Below, in pieces: positions 11,765-23,179 of a stretch of DNA of 64,000 nt. This stretch comes from Trichosphaerium sp. ATCC 40318. Lineage: Eukaryota > Discosea > Flabellinia > Trichosidae. The notes beneath the pieces were generated by a model. It was given only the letters and a program-made list of their open reading frames with translations. It did not search any database and had not been told where the DNA came from. Position 1 is the first letter of the stretch. Every line of letters starts with the position of its first letter. The translations under genes were made by a program, and so were the position numbers. The stretch covers positions 124,001 through 188,000 of the forward strand of contig JALMLS010000448.1 of assembly GCA_038496445.1 (NCBI GenBank). Reading direction: 5' to 3'.

Positions 11765-12093
11765 TTTTCGCCTAATGTCTGCTTGCTTTGTACTTTTTGC
11801 CAGGCAACAGCTCGCTACAATAACCTTAAAACTAACCTGCTATAACCTTTTACTTTCTTGACGTTCTAGCTACAGTTCCTTTCGTTCAAAATTGTCAGCT
11901 AAGTTAACAATTCCGTATCTGCTTTGAATTTGTATGCTTCCCTTAACGCTCACAGCACTTTTTAGTGAGTACCTTCCGTTTGAAAAAAATTATCAAATGG
12001 ATGAGATGTTGTAAGTGACAGCTTTTTGGTCCTGCCTACAACGATACAATACTCAGAAAATATGAAGTGTGTTTTTTGAAGCTTTAAACTCAT
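11765..12093. other. intergenic, no gene seen
   Basis: Between the broken MORN-like gene and the small gene ending at 12094. No supported feature. Confidence 0.45.
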
Positions 12094-12468
12094 TCATAGT
12101 GTTGTAGCGTCAACAAATACAACCCTCGTTGCGTCGGGAACTCTTACGACAGGTATTTCTAATGACAATGAACTCATGTCCATAGCAGTGAAAACTCGTG
12201 GTATTTCGTCAGGTAATTCGCAAATTTCTACCCGCGGAACCTTTTCTTAATAAGGAAAGGGGATCTAGGACACCAACCCAAATTATCTTCGTGCTGGTGT
12301 CCACACACCATACATGATGGGTTTGATCTTGAGACTTGTTGATTTTTCGTTAATGCTAAGATAAGATGGGAAAAGTTTAGAAACTTCAGTTGTTTTTGGG
12401 AAGACTAAGATTTTTTTATGGTATTTGGTAGGCAAACGTAGAAAAAGTGCTCTCGCCTGGTTTTCCAT
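12094..12468 (-). CDS. small two-exon protein, unknown
   Basis: The ATG at 12468 opens an exon giving MENQARALFLRLPTKYHKKI and on to KIKPIMYG. A roughly 90-nt intron (donor GT|GTGTGG, acceptor AAAAG near 12240) joins it in frame to VPRVEICELPDEIPRVF, ending VVFVDATTL and TGA at 12094. The product is about 100 residues with a basic N-terminal half and an acidic, Val-rich C-terminal half. I recognise no family. Its start lies 38 bp from the globin start on the other strand, so the two genes probably share a divergent promoter. Confidence 0.5.
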
Positions 12469-12506
12469 TATTACAAATTAATACAAAAAGCAATAGCATC
12501 ACTACA

Positions 12507-12959
12507 ATGGCAGCACAACTAGTACGCGAAAACTGGGAGCTTGTAATGGAAGAAACATCGGAGAACCCAGATCCATTTGCAAGATTTGCAAATACATTTT
12601 ATGGTCGTCTATTCGAAGAGCATCCAATTTACAAAGAAACAATCTTTTCGAAGGTATCTGATATTGTAGAGCAAGGAAAGAAACTAGCAAAGATTATCAA
12701 GACAGTTATTCGCTCACTGGATAACTTTGATAAAGTCAAGTCGTCTGTTACCAAGCTTGGTAAGAGGCATGTTCGTTATGGTGTATTCAAACCTGAACAA
12801 TATGATCACGTGGGTTCAGCGCTTATTTATACGCTTACGAAGCTATCTGGTGATGCTTGGAACAGTGATGTTGCAAGCGCATGGGTGACTAGCTTTAACG
12901 CATTAAAAACAGTAATGTTAGAAGGAGCAGCACAAGTAGAAAAACAACGAGCAGAATAA
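12507..12959 (+). CDS. single-domain globin
   Basis: A 150-residue single-exon protein with the size and helix layout of a globin. The ATG at 12507 (MAAQLVRENWELVME) is preferred because an upstream in-frame ATG at 12447 would only add a 20-residue tail. Residues about 8-25 form the A-helix with the conserved Trp (ENWELV); FANTFYGRLFEEHP fits the B-C helices. The E-helix (SDIVEQGKKLAKII) carries Gln, a common distal residue in microbial globins. The proximal histidine is probably in GKRHVRYGV, and the F-G-H part ends in the helix AWVTSFNALKTVMLEGA. It should bind haem and O2 or NO; the physiological role is not readable from sequence. No introns, unlike most neighbours. Confidence 0.85.
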   Translation: MAAQLVRENWELVMEETSENPDPFARFANTFYGRLFEEHPIYKETIFSKVSDIVEQGKKLAKIIKTVIRSLDNFDKVKSSVTKLGKRHVRYGVFKPEQYDHVGSALIYTLTKLSGDAWNSDVASAWVTSFNALKTVMLEGAAQVEKQRAE

Positions 12960-13349
12960 ACACATTTTGATTGTCAATATTTGTTTTTGTCCGTTTTGTG
13001 CAATTCAGACCTGTTTGTTGAAGTCTACTTTGCGAAAAACTCAATCCACAGTACTCCATCGGTAAAGTCAATACCTTTGATTTGTACTTTAAGGTGAAGT
13101 ACATGTCACACACTGACACAGAGTCAAGTATCGTGTTTTGTGTTTGTTGCCACTAAATCACTGAAAAGTTTTCTGTGACAGTTTTTCGTTGCTAGAGCAT
13201 AATGTGTCATAATACTAGTATGATTTGTTGCCACGTATTGCATTTGTTTTCATAGTTGTTTCTGTTTGTTGAAGCGTAAACATATCTTCCAGAAATATTC
13301 ACAAAAAAGTCAAAAAACACAAAAGAGCTAAATTTGGCATTTTTTAGCG
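12960..13349. other. intergenic between globin and IFRD-like gene
   Basis: No gene seen; short A/T tracts. It serves as the globin 3' flank and IFRD upstream region. Confidence 0.5.
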
Positions 13350-15432
13350 ATGGCAAACAGACAAGCCTCACAAAAGGGCAGAGGACGCCAAAAAGCGTCT
13401 AAATCAAGGCGTACGGGCGAAGTAGGCCCTATGCATGAGCGTGAGAGAACGGAGGAACAGTATATGGAAGAAATGAGACGTTGGTTCGAATCTGATGACT
13501 TACAAGGTGATGTCAACTTCAATAAATGCTCTTTGTACGTTTTAATAATAGTAACAGTCTTGTCGATCAAAACGACCCAGTAATCCTTAATTTGACCTAG
13601 GATAAACAATAACGGACAAAACACGACAATGAAAGAACTTTTACAGGATAAATCCAAAGCAACGTACAAAATGACTGTTTATGACTTATATCGCATGCTT
13701 ACGCTCTAAAAGTGACGGCTATCGCAAGAAATGGGCAAAATGGGCGGTTTCCGATATTGAATTTGTAATGCTTGTGCTTTTGGTTAATAGGACCGGAAAA
13801 GAAGTCTATTTTCCTGCAACAACGTAAGGGTATTCGTTTAAAAAAAACCTGTTAACAGTTTTCTGCAGGAGACCGAATGTACTCGATGTGTTAGAGGTAA
13901 TACTTGAAAGAGGTGATGTAGATGATGTAGAGAATGCATTAACTATGCTGTTAATATGGGGAGGTCCCTATGGATCACGTGCGTTGCAGCTTTTTTGTTT
14001 TTTTGTGTGAAGTGCCAAGCAATTTGTTGATGGTTGGTTTTTCTGTAGATGAAGGGGTTCCTGAAGATATTGACGCAGTAGAAACTAATTTCTATAATGT
14101 GCTTAACAGTAATTATGCTCTATCAACGAAAGCCCAAGTACGATAAACAACCCTGAATCACAAAAAAAACTACTCTTCCAAAAAAAAAAGTCAGCCAACA
14201 TTTGTGAGTATTAACTCCTTTCTTTTTATTTTATAGGCAATGAAAAACCTTGTTTGCATGTGTGGGTACTTTTGTAAGTATGAGGAACGTCGCAAAAGTT
14301 ACAACACTTTGTGGATAAATATCAGCAAAACAATCCATATGTATCTTGATAAAGTACTCGCTGAAGAAGAACTTGATACAGCTGAAGAAAGCTACTTGGA
14401 AAGTTGTGTTATTTCATCAGCATGTATTATACCATACGTGACAAAAGGCACATTGATGAAAAACCTATCACAGTACGAACTCAATACGCAAACAAGAACA
14501 CACGCTGATATTGAATCAAAATTTAGGTTATGTGATAATTTAAACCTACTTTTCGAGTTATCAGAGTCACCTGACATTAAAATCGCTGTTGCTGAATCGA
14601 TGTTATCCATTATGGATGTTGCTGAGCGTATAAGATTCGGTGTATGTTACATTTTCAGGCATCTATATGCCTATGGTATCACGTGTTTTTAACTTTGTAT
14701 TTCTGTAGGATACCACTATGGATAGTTGGAAAGCCATTATTTTAAATGAAGCGAAGAAAAATAGCGATGAAACTAATAAACAACGATGGGAACTTGTAGC
14801 ACAAGTATTAGAGGTATTAATACCATAATTCCCTTCTTTAAGCTTTACTGTTAACACTAATTCTAACCTGTAGAGTGGTTCCTGGGTTGTAGAAGTAAAG
14901 TATTTCAAGGTGGATAAAAACCTTAAAATTGGTCACAGTATGCCAAAGAGCAGACGTGATTCTAATCTAGCGTAAGCAACTCCCCGGTAATCTATTCTTG
15001 TTAGTCTTACACTATCATAGAGCAAAAGCATACCCTGACTCTCATTGGGGAGAGTTCTTATGGTTCAGACTTGTAAAGAGTTTGTATGGTCAGCACTTCA
15101 ATGTTGTTTTCAATAAAGAAAATGCAGAGCGAAGTACAGAAGGATGGGGTCGTCGTACATTATACGATAGGTGCGTTTTTTCCCTTCATTAGTGGGTATG
15201 GTATTGACATGTTGGGCTTATCCGCTTGTGTCGTAGAGTACGAGAGATTCTTGAGCAAGGCGCACAAGGAAGGTATAATGAGGGCACTGTTGCATCTGAA
15301 AAGCTGTATGATGCAAGGCAGAGAGATGAGGAACCTAAGATTAGTGGATCTAAACGTAGTAATAATCAAGACTTGTGTATTAAATTACAAGGGACAACAC
15401 TGAATGTCATTAAAACATTGACAAAAAACTAA
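13350..15432 (+). CDS. interferon-related developmental regulator (IFRD)-like protein
   Basis: IFRD proteins are HEAT-repeat regulators that act on transcription and, in yeast and animals, on ribosome fate. The ATG at 13350 gives a basic Gly/Arg/Ser/Lys tail (MANRQASQKGRGRQKASKSR), as in animal IFRD1. Helical-repeat exons follow, including DVLEVILERGDVDDVENALT, AMKNLVCMCGYFCKYEERR and LNLLFELSESPDIKIAVAES. The last exons carry the best diagnostic block: GWGRRTLYDRVREILEQGAQ matches the IFRD C-terminal pattern W..(K/R)(K/R)T.YD..(K/R)E.LG.GMQ. Introns are short; the splice between exon 1 and the exon beginning DGYRKKWAKWAVSDIEF (about 13536-13704) and the splice at about 14650-14710 are uncertain. 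The family call rests on the C-terminal motif and the overall layout. Confidence 0.7.
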
Positions 15433-15686
15433 GAATAAAAACGCTTAAGGCGCACCCCCTTAACCAAAAGCAAGGACATTTTGTACACATTAAACAATAC
15501 TCAATAAACATTAGAAACTATAAATGCTCCTACAGATCCTCTGATCGTCACAGAACAGTATTGTATTGGACTAAATAATGTGAAGCTGCTAGATGTGCTG
15601 GCGATGCTCACAATGATAAACAGTTCTAAACTATAGTATTGTAAATGGTGCGTTTATTTACTTCATTGTAAGGGGAATATTGGAGT
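15433..15686. other. 3' flank of the IFRD-like gene
   Basis: No gene seen. Confidence 0.4.
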
Positions 15687-15988
15687 TTAAGCTGAAGTGT
15701 CATCGGTTGAATCATTTGGTCTACAGTTTGCGATACAAGCACGAGCACGGCTTTCACATACTCTAGGACGTACTTCACCCTTCTGTTGCATTGACGCCGT
15801 TACTGCATGCAACGGCGTACACAAGGTCCAGCCGTAGGATCACGAGTTGGATCAGGATCTTGTGCCTGCGTCAAGAAGTCAGACATCAAATGTGATTAGC
15901 CAAACTAAATCATAAAGAGAAAAGTGTACCAAGCTAATGCAATGAGAGCTAAGAGAGCAAGTGCAAGGAGTGTCAAGCATTGCATGTT
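15687..15988 (-). CDS. possible small Cys-rich protein
   Basis: The minus strand shows a Cys-rich end (RVCESRARACIANCRPNDST, stop at 15687), an upstream exon fragment AQDPDPTRDPTAGPC, and before it an ATG followed by a very hydrophobic stretch (MQCLTLLALALLALIALA near 15988) that looks like a signal peptide. A 38-nt intron (GTACGC...AACAG) would join the two Cys segments. The hydrophobic frame, however, does not join the Cys-rich part in frame; the alternative ATG in frame lacks the signal. It could be a secreted peptide gene with one splice misread, or chance frames. Confidence 0.25.
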
Positions 15989-17191
15989 AAGAAATTGTTC
16001 TTTGGGATTGATTTTTAGGGTGGTTAGGGTAACGCCCTTCCGTTATCGAAGGAAAGAAGTTCACAAGCATGCTTGTCGCCCGAAGGTTGCGGCCAAGTAT
16101 TCGCTGTATCTACAAATATTGTGAACGATACTATACAGGTACAGGATAACACCAATATATACAAGAATACAACGCATTGTTTATTGGTAAACCATTTCGT
16201 CATGTCACGTGCAAATTGGTACTTCCGTTGACCTTCGCTAAGGGATTGTATACGTGAGGACGACTATAGAGATTGTATGAGATATGGTACGATCCTCGGA
16301 GTTTTATTTTTTGCCAATACAGTTTTCTAACAAGACACTTAATCGCTGCTGCTTCGAAAACGTACATGGTAAACCTAGGTATCTCTAGACAAATCACAAA
16401 AGTGGCCGAACATTGCGGGGTAGTTACTTTTAGCTGGTTTTTTTCTTTCCAGCATATTTGTAGAATTGGCGTATTGACTAAGAAAAACGTGATTGCGAGA
16501 TTTTTTTTTTGAACTGACTTTTCGGCTGAATGTTACTCCCTCCATCATAACCGAAAACGATTAATATGAAGAAAACAAACGGTTAAAACTGTACAAAGAC
16601 AATATCTCCGCAAACTAGCGCTAGCTGAAAATTCTTAATTTTTCAAACTATAGACTGCTCGCAAGAGTACTTACTTTACAGTAAAACCAAAATAGTATTG
16701 TAAGAACGTCAATCATTTGTAATTTGATTGCAAGCTGTCAGCTTAATCATAAATTTTCCATGCAATTGCAATTACCAGACGTACTTTTAGGTTCTTGGTT
16801 CACGTATTTTCGCAACATACAGAGCACACGTTATGAAACCGACATTATATCAATACAATTTTATTGAAAACATACAAAATATAAGCATTCCTTAAGTGTG
16901 TGAGTAATTTAGTAGTAAAGCATTGCTGGGTACTGCCAACAATGTATACCCTTCAAAATTAGAGGATACCGTAAAAACCTAATTGCTATAGTCACCAAGA
17001 CAGTGGAACCCTAGTGAGTTTAAAAAGTGAATGTACTGAATATCGGCGGCAGTCCATTCGAGAAAAAAGTCAATAAATTTAGTGGCATCTAGTAATCTAC
17101 GGAAAACCGGTTACTTAATAACGCAAACCATTGTATTCTTCTGGAATGCTAACTACGGCTTAAAATGGTTATTTTGCATTTTTTAATTATG
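15989..17191. other. intergenic, no clear gene
   Basis: Two overlapping frames of 65-79 codons on opposite strands (16200-16512) have weak coding character and no splice context; I do not call either. The rest is A/T-rich. Confidence 0.45.
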
Positions 17192-20100
17192 TTACACAAG
17201 ATCAATTACAGCAAGAGGTTGACGATCACGTGATCGCTGTGTATTCCTTTGCCTTTTCTTAAACACCTTTTGTTTACGTTTTGGTTTTGAAGTATTAGTT
17301 GAGTTACCACCTCCCCTAGTGGATAACCATCCACCTGTATCAACGGTCTTCTTTGCCTTCAAATTCCAAATTAGAAAAGAAAATCATCAAACAAAAAAAG
17401 TTAAGTGAGGAAAAACAAAGACTTAAAAAAGCGTTGATTGTTTTTGTCCTCTTATTGAATTGTACTTTCTCAAAAGAAATAAAAATGACAATATACTATT
17501 TGTGTATTGCCATGTGTTTGAAATAAATAGCCGTACCATTTCATTACTATACATTGTAAGCACTTTTTTCCTATTTGATCTTGACTCTTCTATTTTTTTT
17601 TGAACACCTCTTAACTTTTTATTAAGCCACTCCTTGTCTGTAGGTTTCGTCTAAAACAAAAAAAACTGAGTTGTGTTTAAACGTATACTATATGTTTATA
17701 AGAAAATATATCTTACCTTCTCTGGAGACTTATCCTCAGTGTATAAAAGGTTGTGATGTGAAATACCAAAAATATTAAGTTGTTGTAAAAACATTGTATG
17801 AGTGCTTAATGATTTACGTCTTTCTCGCTTATCACTATACAGACGTTCAAGCATCTGTTGAGTCTTTGAAGACTGGGGATCATCTAAACGGAACATATCG
17901 GATAACTCAGTCTTTGTAAAGTAACGATGATGAATTTGTTGTTTTCCTTTCAAAAAAAATTAGAACAAGAAATATACCGCTCACTTGAGATTGGCGGTGT
18001 TATGTTCACATAAAACAAGACACAACAATACCAAGTTAAGCTATCAGTTATTGTAATAACAATTAAAATAAACAGCATACCTGTTAAGCTTTTGCTTAAA
18101 GCACCTTTGTAAACTTGTTTTCTATAAATCTTCTCTTCAATTGTTCCACAAGTAAGAAGACGATAAATTAATACGTTTCTCTTTTGTCCTATTCTGTATA
18201 CTCTATCAACAGCTTGATCATCCTGATTATTCCAAGCAGGATCATCTAAACAAAGTACATTAGAGATCAACCAAGGCAAAACAAAAAAAAGACAAGTGCC
18301 AGAGAAACAAAAAAAAAAAGACGCACAAACAATAACACGATCTGCTGCCGTCAAATTCAACCCAACACCGCCGACTTGTGTAGTAAGCAAGAATACAAAG
18401 TATGAATCATTCTTGTTAAATGTATCAATAAGACGTTGTCGCTCTGAAATACGTGACACGCTCCCGTCTATCCTCAAATATTTGTATCCCTTGACCACAA
18501 AAAAATGTAAGAAAAAAGTATGAATGATCAAAGCAGCTTTTAAGCGCCTTGTAAATGTACCATTAAATCTAGTAGCTCTGTTTGTATGATATCTAACATC
18601 TTTGTAGACTGAGAAAATATCAAAACCCTGTGTCCATCTTCATGTAGATTCGCCAACAAAGAAGAAACAAAAATCATTTTTCCTGATTGCTCAACTACAC
18701 TCTCCTGAGATAAACTAGCTCTCATGAGGTCTAAATCCTCACAATCTTCCATTTCAGAGCTTATCAATCGAGGGTGTACACAAATCTTTTTTAAAACACC
18801 CAATGCCGCAAGAGGAGATTGCGTTCTGTTCAGAACCTAGCACAAAGAAGGATATTAATTTCTCATTTTTACAGCATGCATTTATGTACTTTTTTAACAG
18901 CAGTAGAAGCAACAAACTTTCTGTAAATATCGACTTGCGTGGGCGTAAGATAAACCCAAACAACAAGATCATTTTTAGATACATTTACAGAAGAGATACC
19001 TTTCGCTGCCTTAAACAAAAAATCAATTAAGTGCACTGTACAAAAAAGAAAGAATCACAAGGAACGTTTGACATACAAGTTCTGACTTTTCACGGCGCAT
19101 AAAGTAAGGGTCAATAAGTTCGCGAAGGTACTCAGCCATCTTTGCTCCTACTTGTTTATCATATTCTACAGCATCTTTTTCTTGACCCTTTGGAGCTATG
19201 TCAGCGATTATAATCACGTGATATTTACGATGTACCCTTGTGATAGGTTTATTGAATTCTATATTAAACGTTTTCAAGTCCCCAAGAAGATCACCATCGA
19301 ATATAAAATCATAAAGTGTCCACAACTCCTACAATAAAAAAACGAACATAAATAACTAAACCAAAAAAATATCGTTTCGATTTGCTTTAACGTGCCTTAA
19401 GATTATTCATTATTGGTGTACCAGATAGTACAAACTTACTAGTAGCAGTAATCTGTTGTATAGCTTGAGTAGATTTATTCAAATGATTCTTAATTTTATG
19501 ACCTAATAAGAACATTAAGGAAACAGAAAGTTCTTCGTTATTTACCTTCATCCAAAATAATCAAGTCCCACTTTTTCAGCGAACTCCTCAATAACTGAGC
19601 GTTTTTCAATGTTGTACCATATGTAGATAAAAGTATACCACCATTAGATACTATAAGGTTTAATTCTGAATCTCTCTTCCGCTTTACACCATGGTAACGT
19701 TTCACTGAAATATTTCCTGCCCACAAAGCCAATTCTCTTTCCCAATGTGGTATAACACTACAAAAATAAGGCTTGAATTAATTATACGCCCAATTACACT
19801 ACTAAAGTAATGGTTACTCATTACAAGTAGTATGTTCGAAAATTAAAGCGTACCTAAGAGGTACAATAAGCAAACAATGTTTAGCTTTTTTATTTCTCCA
19901 AAGAGAACTAAGAAAACTTGCAACTTGTACTGTCTTTCCTAACCCCATATCATCACCTAGTACACCACCTATAACAATAAATTAGAACACAACTATTACA
20001 CTGCCATACAACAATGTACCTTTTCCTTTCAAATAAAGCTTCCACATCCACTTCAAACAATCTCTTTGATAACCGTATAATTTTTCGTATGTTCTTTTTC

Positions 20101-20887
20101 TCATATTAAAAATCATCTAAGGGATACCCATCGTCATTAACGTAAATCTCAAAGGAATCCTCACCTTATCACTTCGTATGAAAGCCGCATAGTGGCCTGT
20201 TTCTCTACTCTTGAAGAAACCATTCTCAGCTGGCTCCCACTTATCCGACTCGTCATCTAACGAACCCTGGTTGTATTGTATTAAAAGAAATAATAGAGTG
20301 CGTTGTAATTCTTTGAGGAAGCGTACAATGATTTCAATGAGCGTTTTTGATATGGCTGTGTTTGTAGGATCGAGTGTCAACGCCTCTGAGAAGTATTCGG
20401 CTGCTTCTTTAAAATTGCCGTCGTTACGCAAAGATTCAGCTTTTTTAATAAGGTTGGAGAGCCTGGCCTTGTTTGGAGAGAAGTTTGGGTTGATCTGACG
20501 AATTTGTCTTTGTGGTGACGGTGTGAGAAGATTAATAGCTACAGGGCGCTTTTCAGGCGTTTTGAATACAGCTACAACGCGTAAGTGTAAATGGAGTTTG
20601 AAATTTGAAAAAGAAACCGTTGCTTCCCGCGAAAAGGTGTGCGCGATTCTAGGAATAGGCATTTACGTACGTTGTGGTAAGTTTGGCGTTGGAGCAATGT
20701 CACGTATCGAAAAAGGATTGAAGTCGCATAGAACCTCGTCGTCATCAGAATCTTCAAATACAAGCACTTGTAACGCGCGTAAGCTCTAATACAACAAATA
20801 TTGATTAATTAATTCCGTACAGCGCCTTTTTTTTGGTTTAGACTTTCTTGAAATGAATGGTGGCGAGTCTGGCTCAGGACGCTTCAT
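17192..20887 (-). CDS. ERCC6L: PICH / ERCC6L-like SNF2 DNA translocase
   Basis: PICH is a SNF2 ATPase that binds ultrafine anaphase DNA bridges in animals. The ATG at 20887 gives a basic start (MKRPEPDSPPFISRKSKPKK). A TPR-like pair of helices follows (ESLRNDGNFKEAAEYFSEAL), as at the N-terminus of human ERCC6L. ATPase motifs in order: GDDMGLGKTVQVASFL (motif I), DEGH split by an intron (motif II; DEAH in most relatives), LSGTP (III), then the second lobe with LLTTQVGGVGLNLTAADRV and QAVDRVYRIGQKRNVLIYRL (VI). What separates it from other SNF2 proteins is the C-terminal segment RYFTKTELSDMFRLDDPQ and LQQLNIFGISHHNLLYTEDK, which closely follows human ERCC6L. The tail is short and basic, without the long human C-terminus. 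Roughly a dozen exons; several donors are GTACG. Confidence 0.92.
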
Positions 20888-20990
20888 TCTAAACAAGTTT
20901 TGGAATGACAGCAACTCGACGCAAAGTCAATGTGCAGTCTTTTGCGCAAGAAATAGTTTTGGTTCTGATACCAATACAATGGTGACAATC

Positions 20991-21424
20991 ATGGCGGATA
21001 ATTTTCTAATACAAGCTATACAAGCATATTTATGTGTTGTGATAAGAGAAGGTGTACCTACAAACTATGATGCACGTGGGTAAGTCTTCACATTGTTGGG
21101 TACTAGCACTTTTTGATCTAGATTCAAAAGGAAGCCATTGTTTGTCATGTTCGTTAAGTTTCACGTAACTTTACTCACTTGGTAGTTCGAGTTGTAAACA
21201 TGTCACGGGCTCATTAGCCTGTTCACCTGTACTTTGTGCTACAAGTGAAAATACGTTCGTGTGAGCCGTTTACTGCAGATACAAATACTGGAAAGTTCCT
21301 TCAAACTAATTGGTTATTTTTAGCACAAGTTATTGGATACACGTGTATATTCCAGCGTACAGTACAACTATGTATCTCTCCATCGTATAGAGTGAATTTA
21401 ATCACCTTCAGAAGCAGTGTTTAA
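20991..21424 (+). CDS. possible small gene divergent from ERCC6L
   Basis: The ATG at 20991 gives MADNFLIQAIQAYLCVVIRE and could splice at GGG|GTAAGT (about 21079) to an exon ending at 21424 (LVNLITFRSSV-like end, acceptor near 21245). The middle is unresolved. The start lies 104 bp from the ERCC6L start on the opposite strand, so a shared promoter is possible. No family recognised. Confidence 0.22.
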
Positions 21425-21449
21425 ACACATCAATAATGTGCAATGTTCA

Positions 21450-22814
21450 TTATATCTGAGACAAGAGTTCCTTTTTCTTGTTGATTACACGTAAGCTATG
21501 CACTCCTTCAAGAGCGCGAATGCCTGCATCAGTCACATGAAAACTATCAATGGTGATAGTATGAACACCAACCAAAGCTTTGAGACCTTCATCTGTAACG
21601 TTTCGATTTAACACAATTCTATGAACTCCAGCCAATGCTTTAATCCCATCATCTGTTACTTTCGGACAAAAAGAAATATCTATAGAGTAAACTCCAGCCA
21701 GAGCTTTGATTCCCACATCTGTCACCTTACGGCAAAAGTTTAAACTGACAGTATGCGCACCAGCCAGAGCTTGAACCCCAAAATCTGATACTCTTTGACA
21801 CTTGTAAAGATGAATCTCGTGAACACCAGCAAGAGCTCGTACACCAACATCTGTCACTACTCTACAAGAACTCAAATCAATTGTATGAACTCCTTTAAGT
21901 GCTTGTAGACTTTCATCTGTTATTCCTTGGGTCTTACGTAAGATAACCGTATGAACACCAGCAAGAAATTGGAAACCTTTTTCAGTAAACTGTGATGTGT
22001 GACTTAAGTTTATCTTGTGTACCCCAGTCAACGCCTTCAACCCCTCATCAGTGACGCCTTTTACCCCATGTAGGTTTATCGTATGGACTCCGGTTAGTTT
22101 TTTAATTCCAGTATCAGTTACTCTCGTGTGTGCTAGGTTAATATCATGTACACCTGCCAACGATGCAATGCCTCTATCGGAGATATTCATACATAACCTA
22201 AGATTGATTGTATGAACTCCAGCAAGCGCTTCTAGTCCAGCATCTGTTATAGAACTACAACCTATAGCAATAGTGTGAGCACCTGCAAGTGCTCTAAAAC
22301 CCCTGTCAGTTAATTTTGTTGTTCTGGAACTATGATAACCAAGGTCGAACTTTGCTATACCCGAAAGATGAATCAAACAATTGTCAGTTATATTCTTGAA
22401 GGACCTTAAAGTAAGGTTTTGTACTCCCCTTAGTAACTTGAATTCATTATCATTTGTATATTCAACAGCAATAGTAATTGAGGTGTGCTTTAGAATACCA
22501 AAAGAGCGCTGAATACATTGAAGTGAAGGCCAATAGTTTTGCTCATTTAAAAATATTGAAACAAAACCCAAGTGCTGGTAAATGATATACCGGAGATATT
22601 GGCATGTTATAGCGCAAGAGAATCTTGTTTTAGTCAAAAAGGATAATATAACTAACAACATCTCAATAGGAAGGCATAAAAATGCCGTGTGTTCATTCAA
22701 TGCTAACCAGTGATCAAATTAGTCGTGTTTGAGAAATCTGGTTTGCGTACCGTTGCTTGGAGTAAACGGAGGCCTAACTAGCTTCTTAGGCTCTGTGTTT
22801 TGACGATTGCCCAT
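21450..22814 (-). CDS. F-box protein with GVHTI-type leucine-rich repeats (copy 1)
   Basis: The first exon starts at ATG 22814 (MGNRQNTEPKKLVRPPFTPS) and is joined by a 49-nt intron (donor GTACGC, acceptor GGTTAG) to one long exon. Residues about 30-75 are an F-box (LCLPIEMLLVILSFL...CAITCQYLRYII), the Skp1-binding module of SCF ubiquitin ligases. About 13 leucine-rich repeats of roughly 24 residues follow, consensus ITDxGLKALAGVHTINLxxC. The regular GVHTI core and the near-identical units suggest recent expansion by unequal exchange. The repeat surface would pick the substrate. LRRs with this G/NVHT core are common in large DNA viruses of amoebae and occur in some protists; direction of transfer, if any, cannot be told here. 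A paralogue lies immediately downstream (copy 2, 24312). Confidence 0.85.
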
Positions 22815-23179
22815 ATTGCGGAAGGATGTTGTACTGCTCTGTTTGTAGTTTTGTAGATCAATAAAAAGTGTGACTTCTAATATTGCTAAAAAAATGCATA
22901 CTTTGCGTAACTGAAAATTCCACGTTGTGTGCCCTTTCCTATTACTGAGAAATATTACTAGAAAAACTGAGTTCTTATACAAGTCAAGTCTTTGTTATAG
23001 ACCGTTTGCAATTCTATGTCTTGGCGATTCAAGGAAGTTTAAGATTGTACTCACTGAAAGAGCAGCAGTACAATTTCGTGATAAACAAAGGAGTTATTGT
23101 TAATGTGAAAGATGTAATGTCAATGGCACGGCCGACTATCAGATAATTTTATGTCAAATGAAACTGATATTCTATACGT

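Noticed and set aside
13480..13500. GGTTCGAATC, resembling a tRNA T-loop
   Set aside because: It is in the IFRD exon 1 coding sequence and there is no cloverleaf around it.
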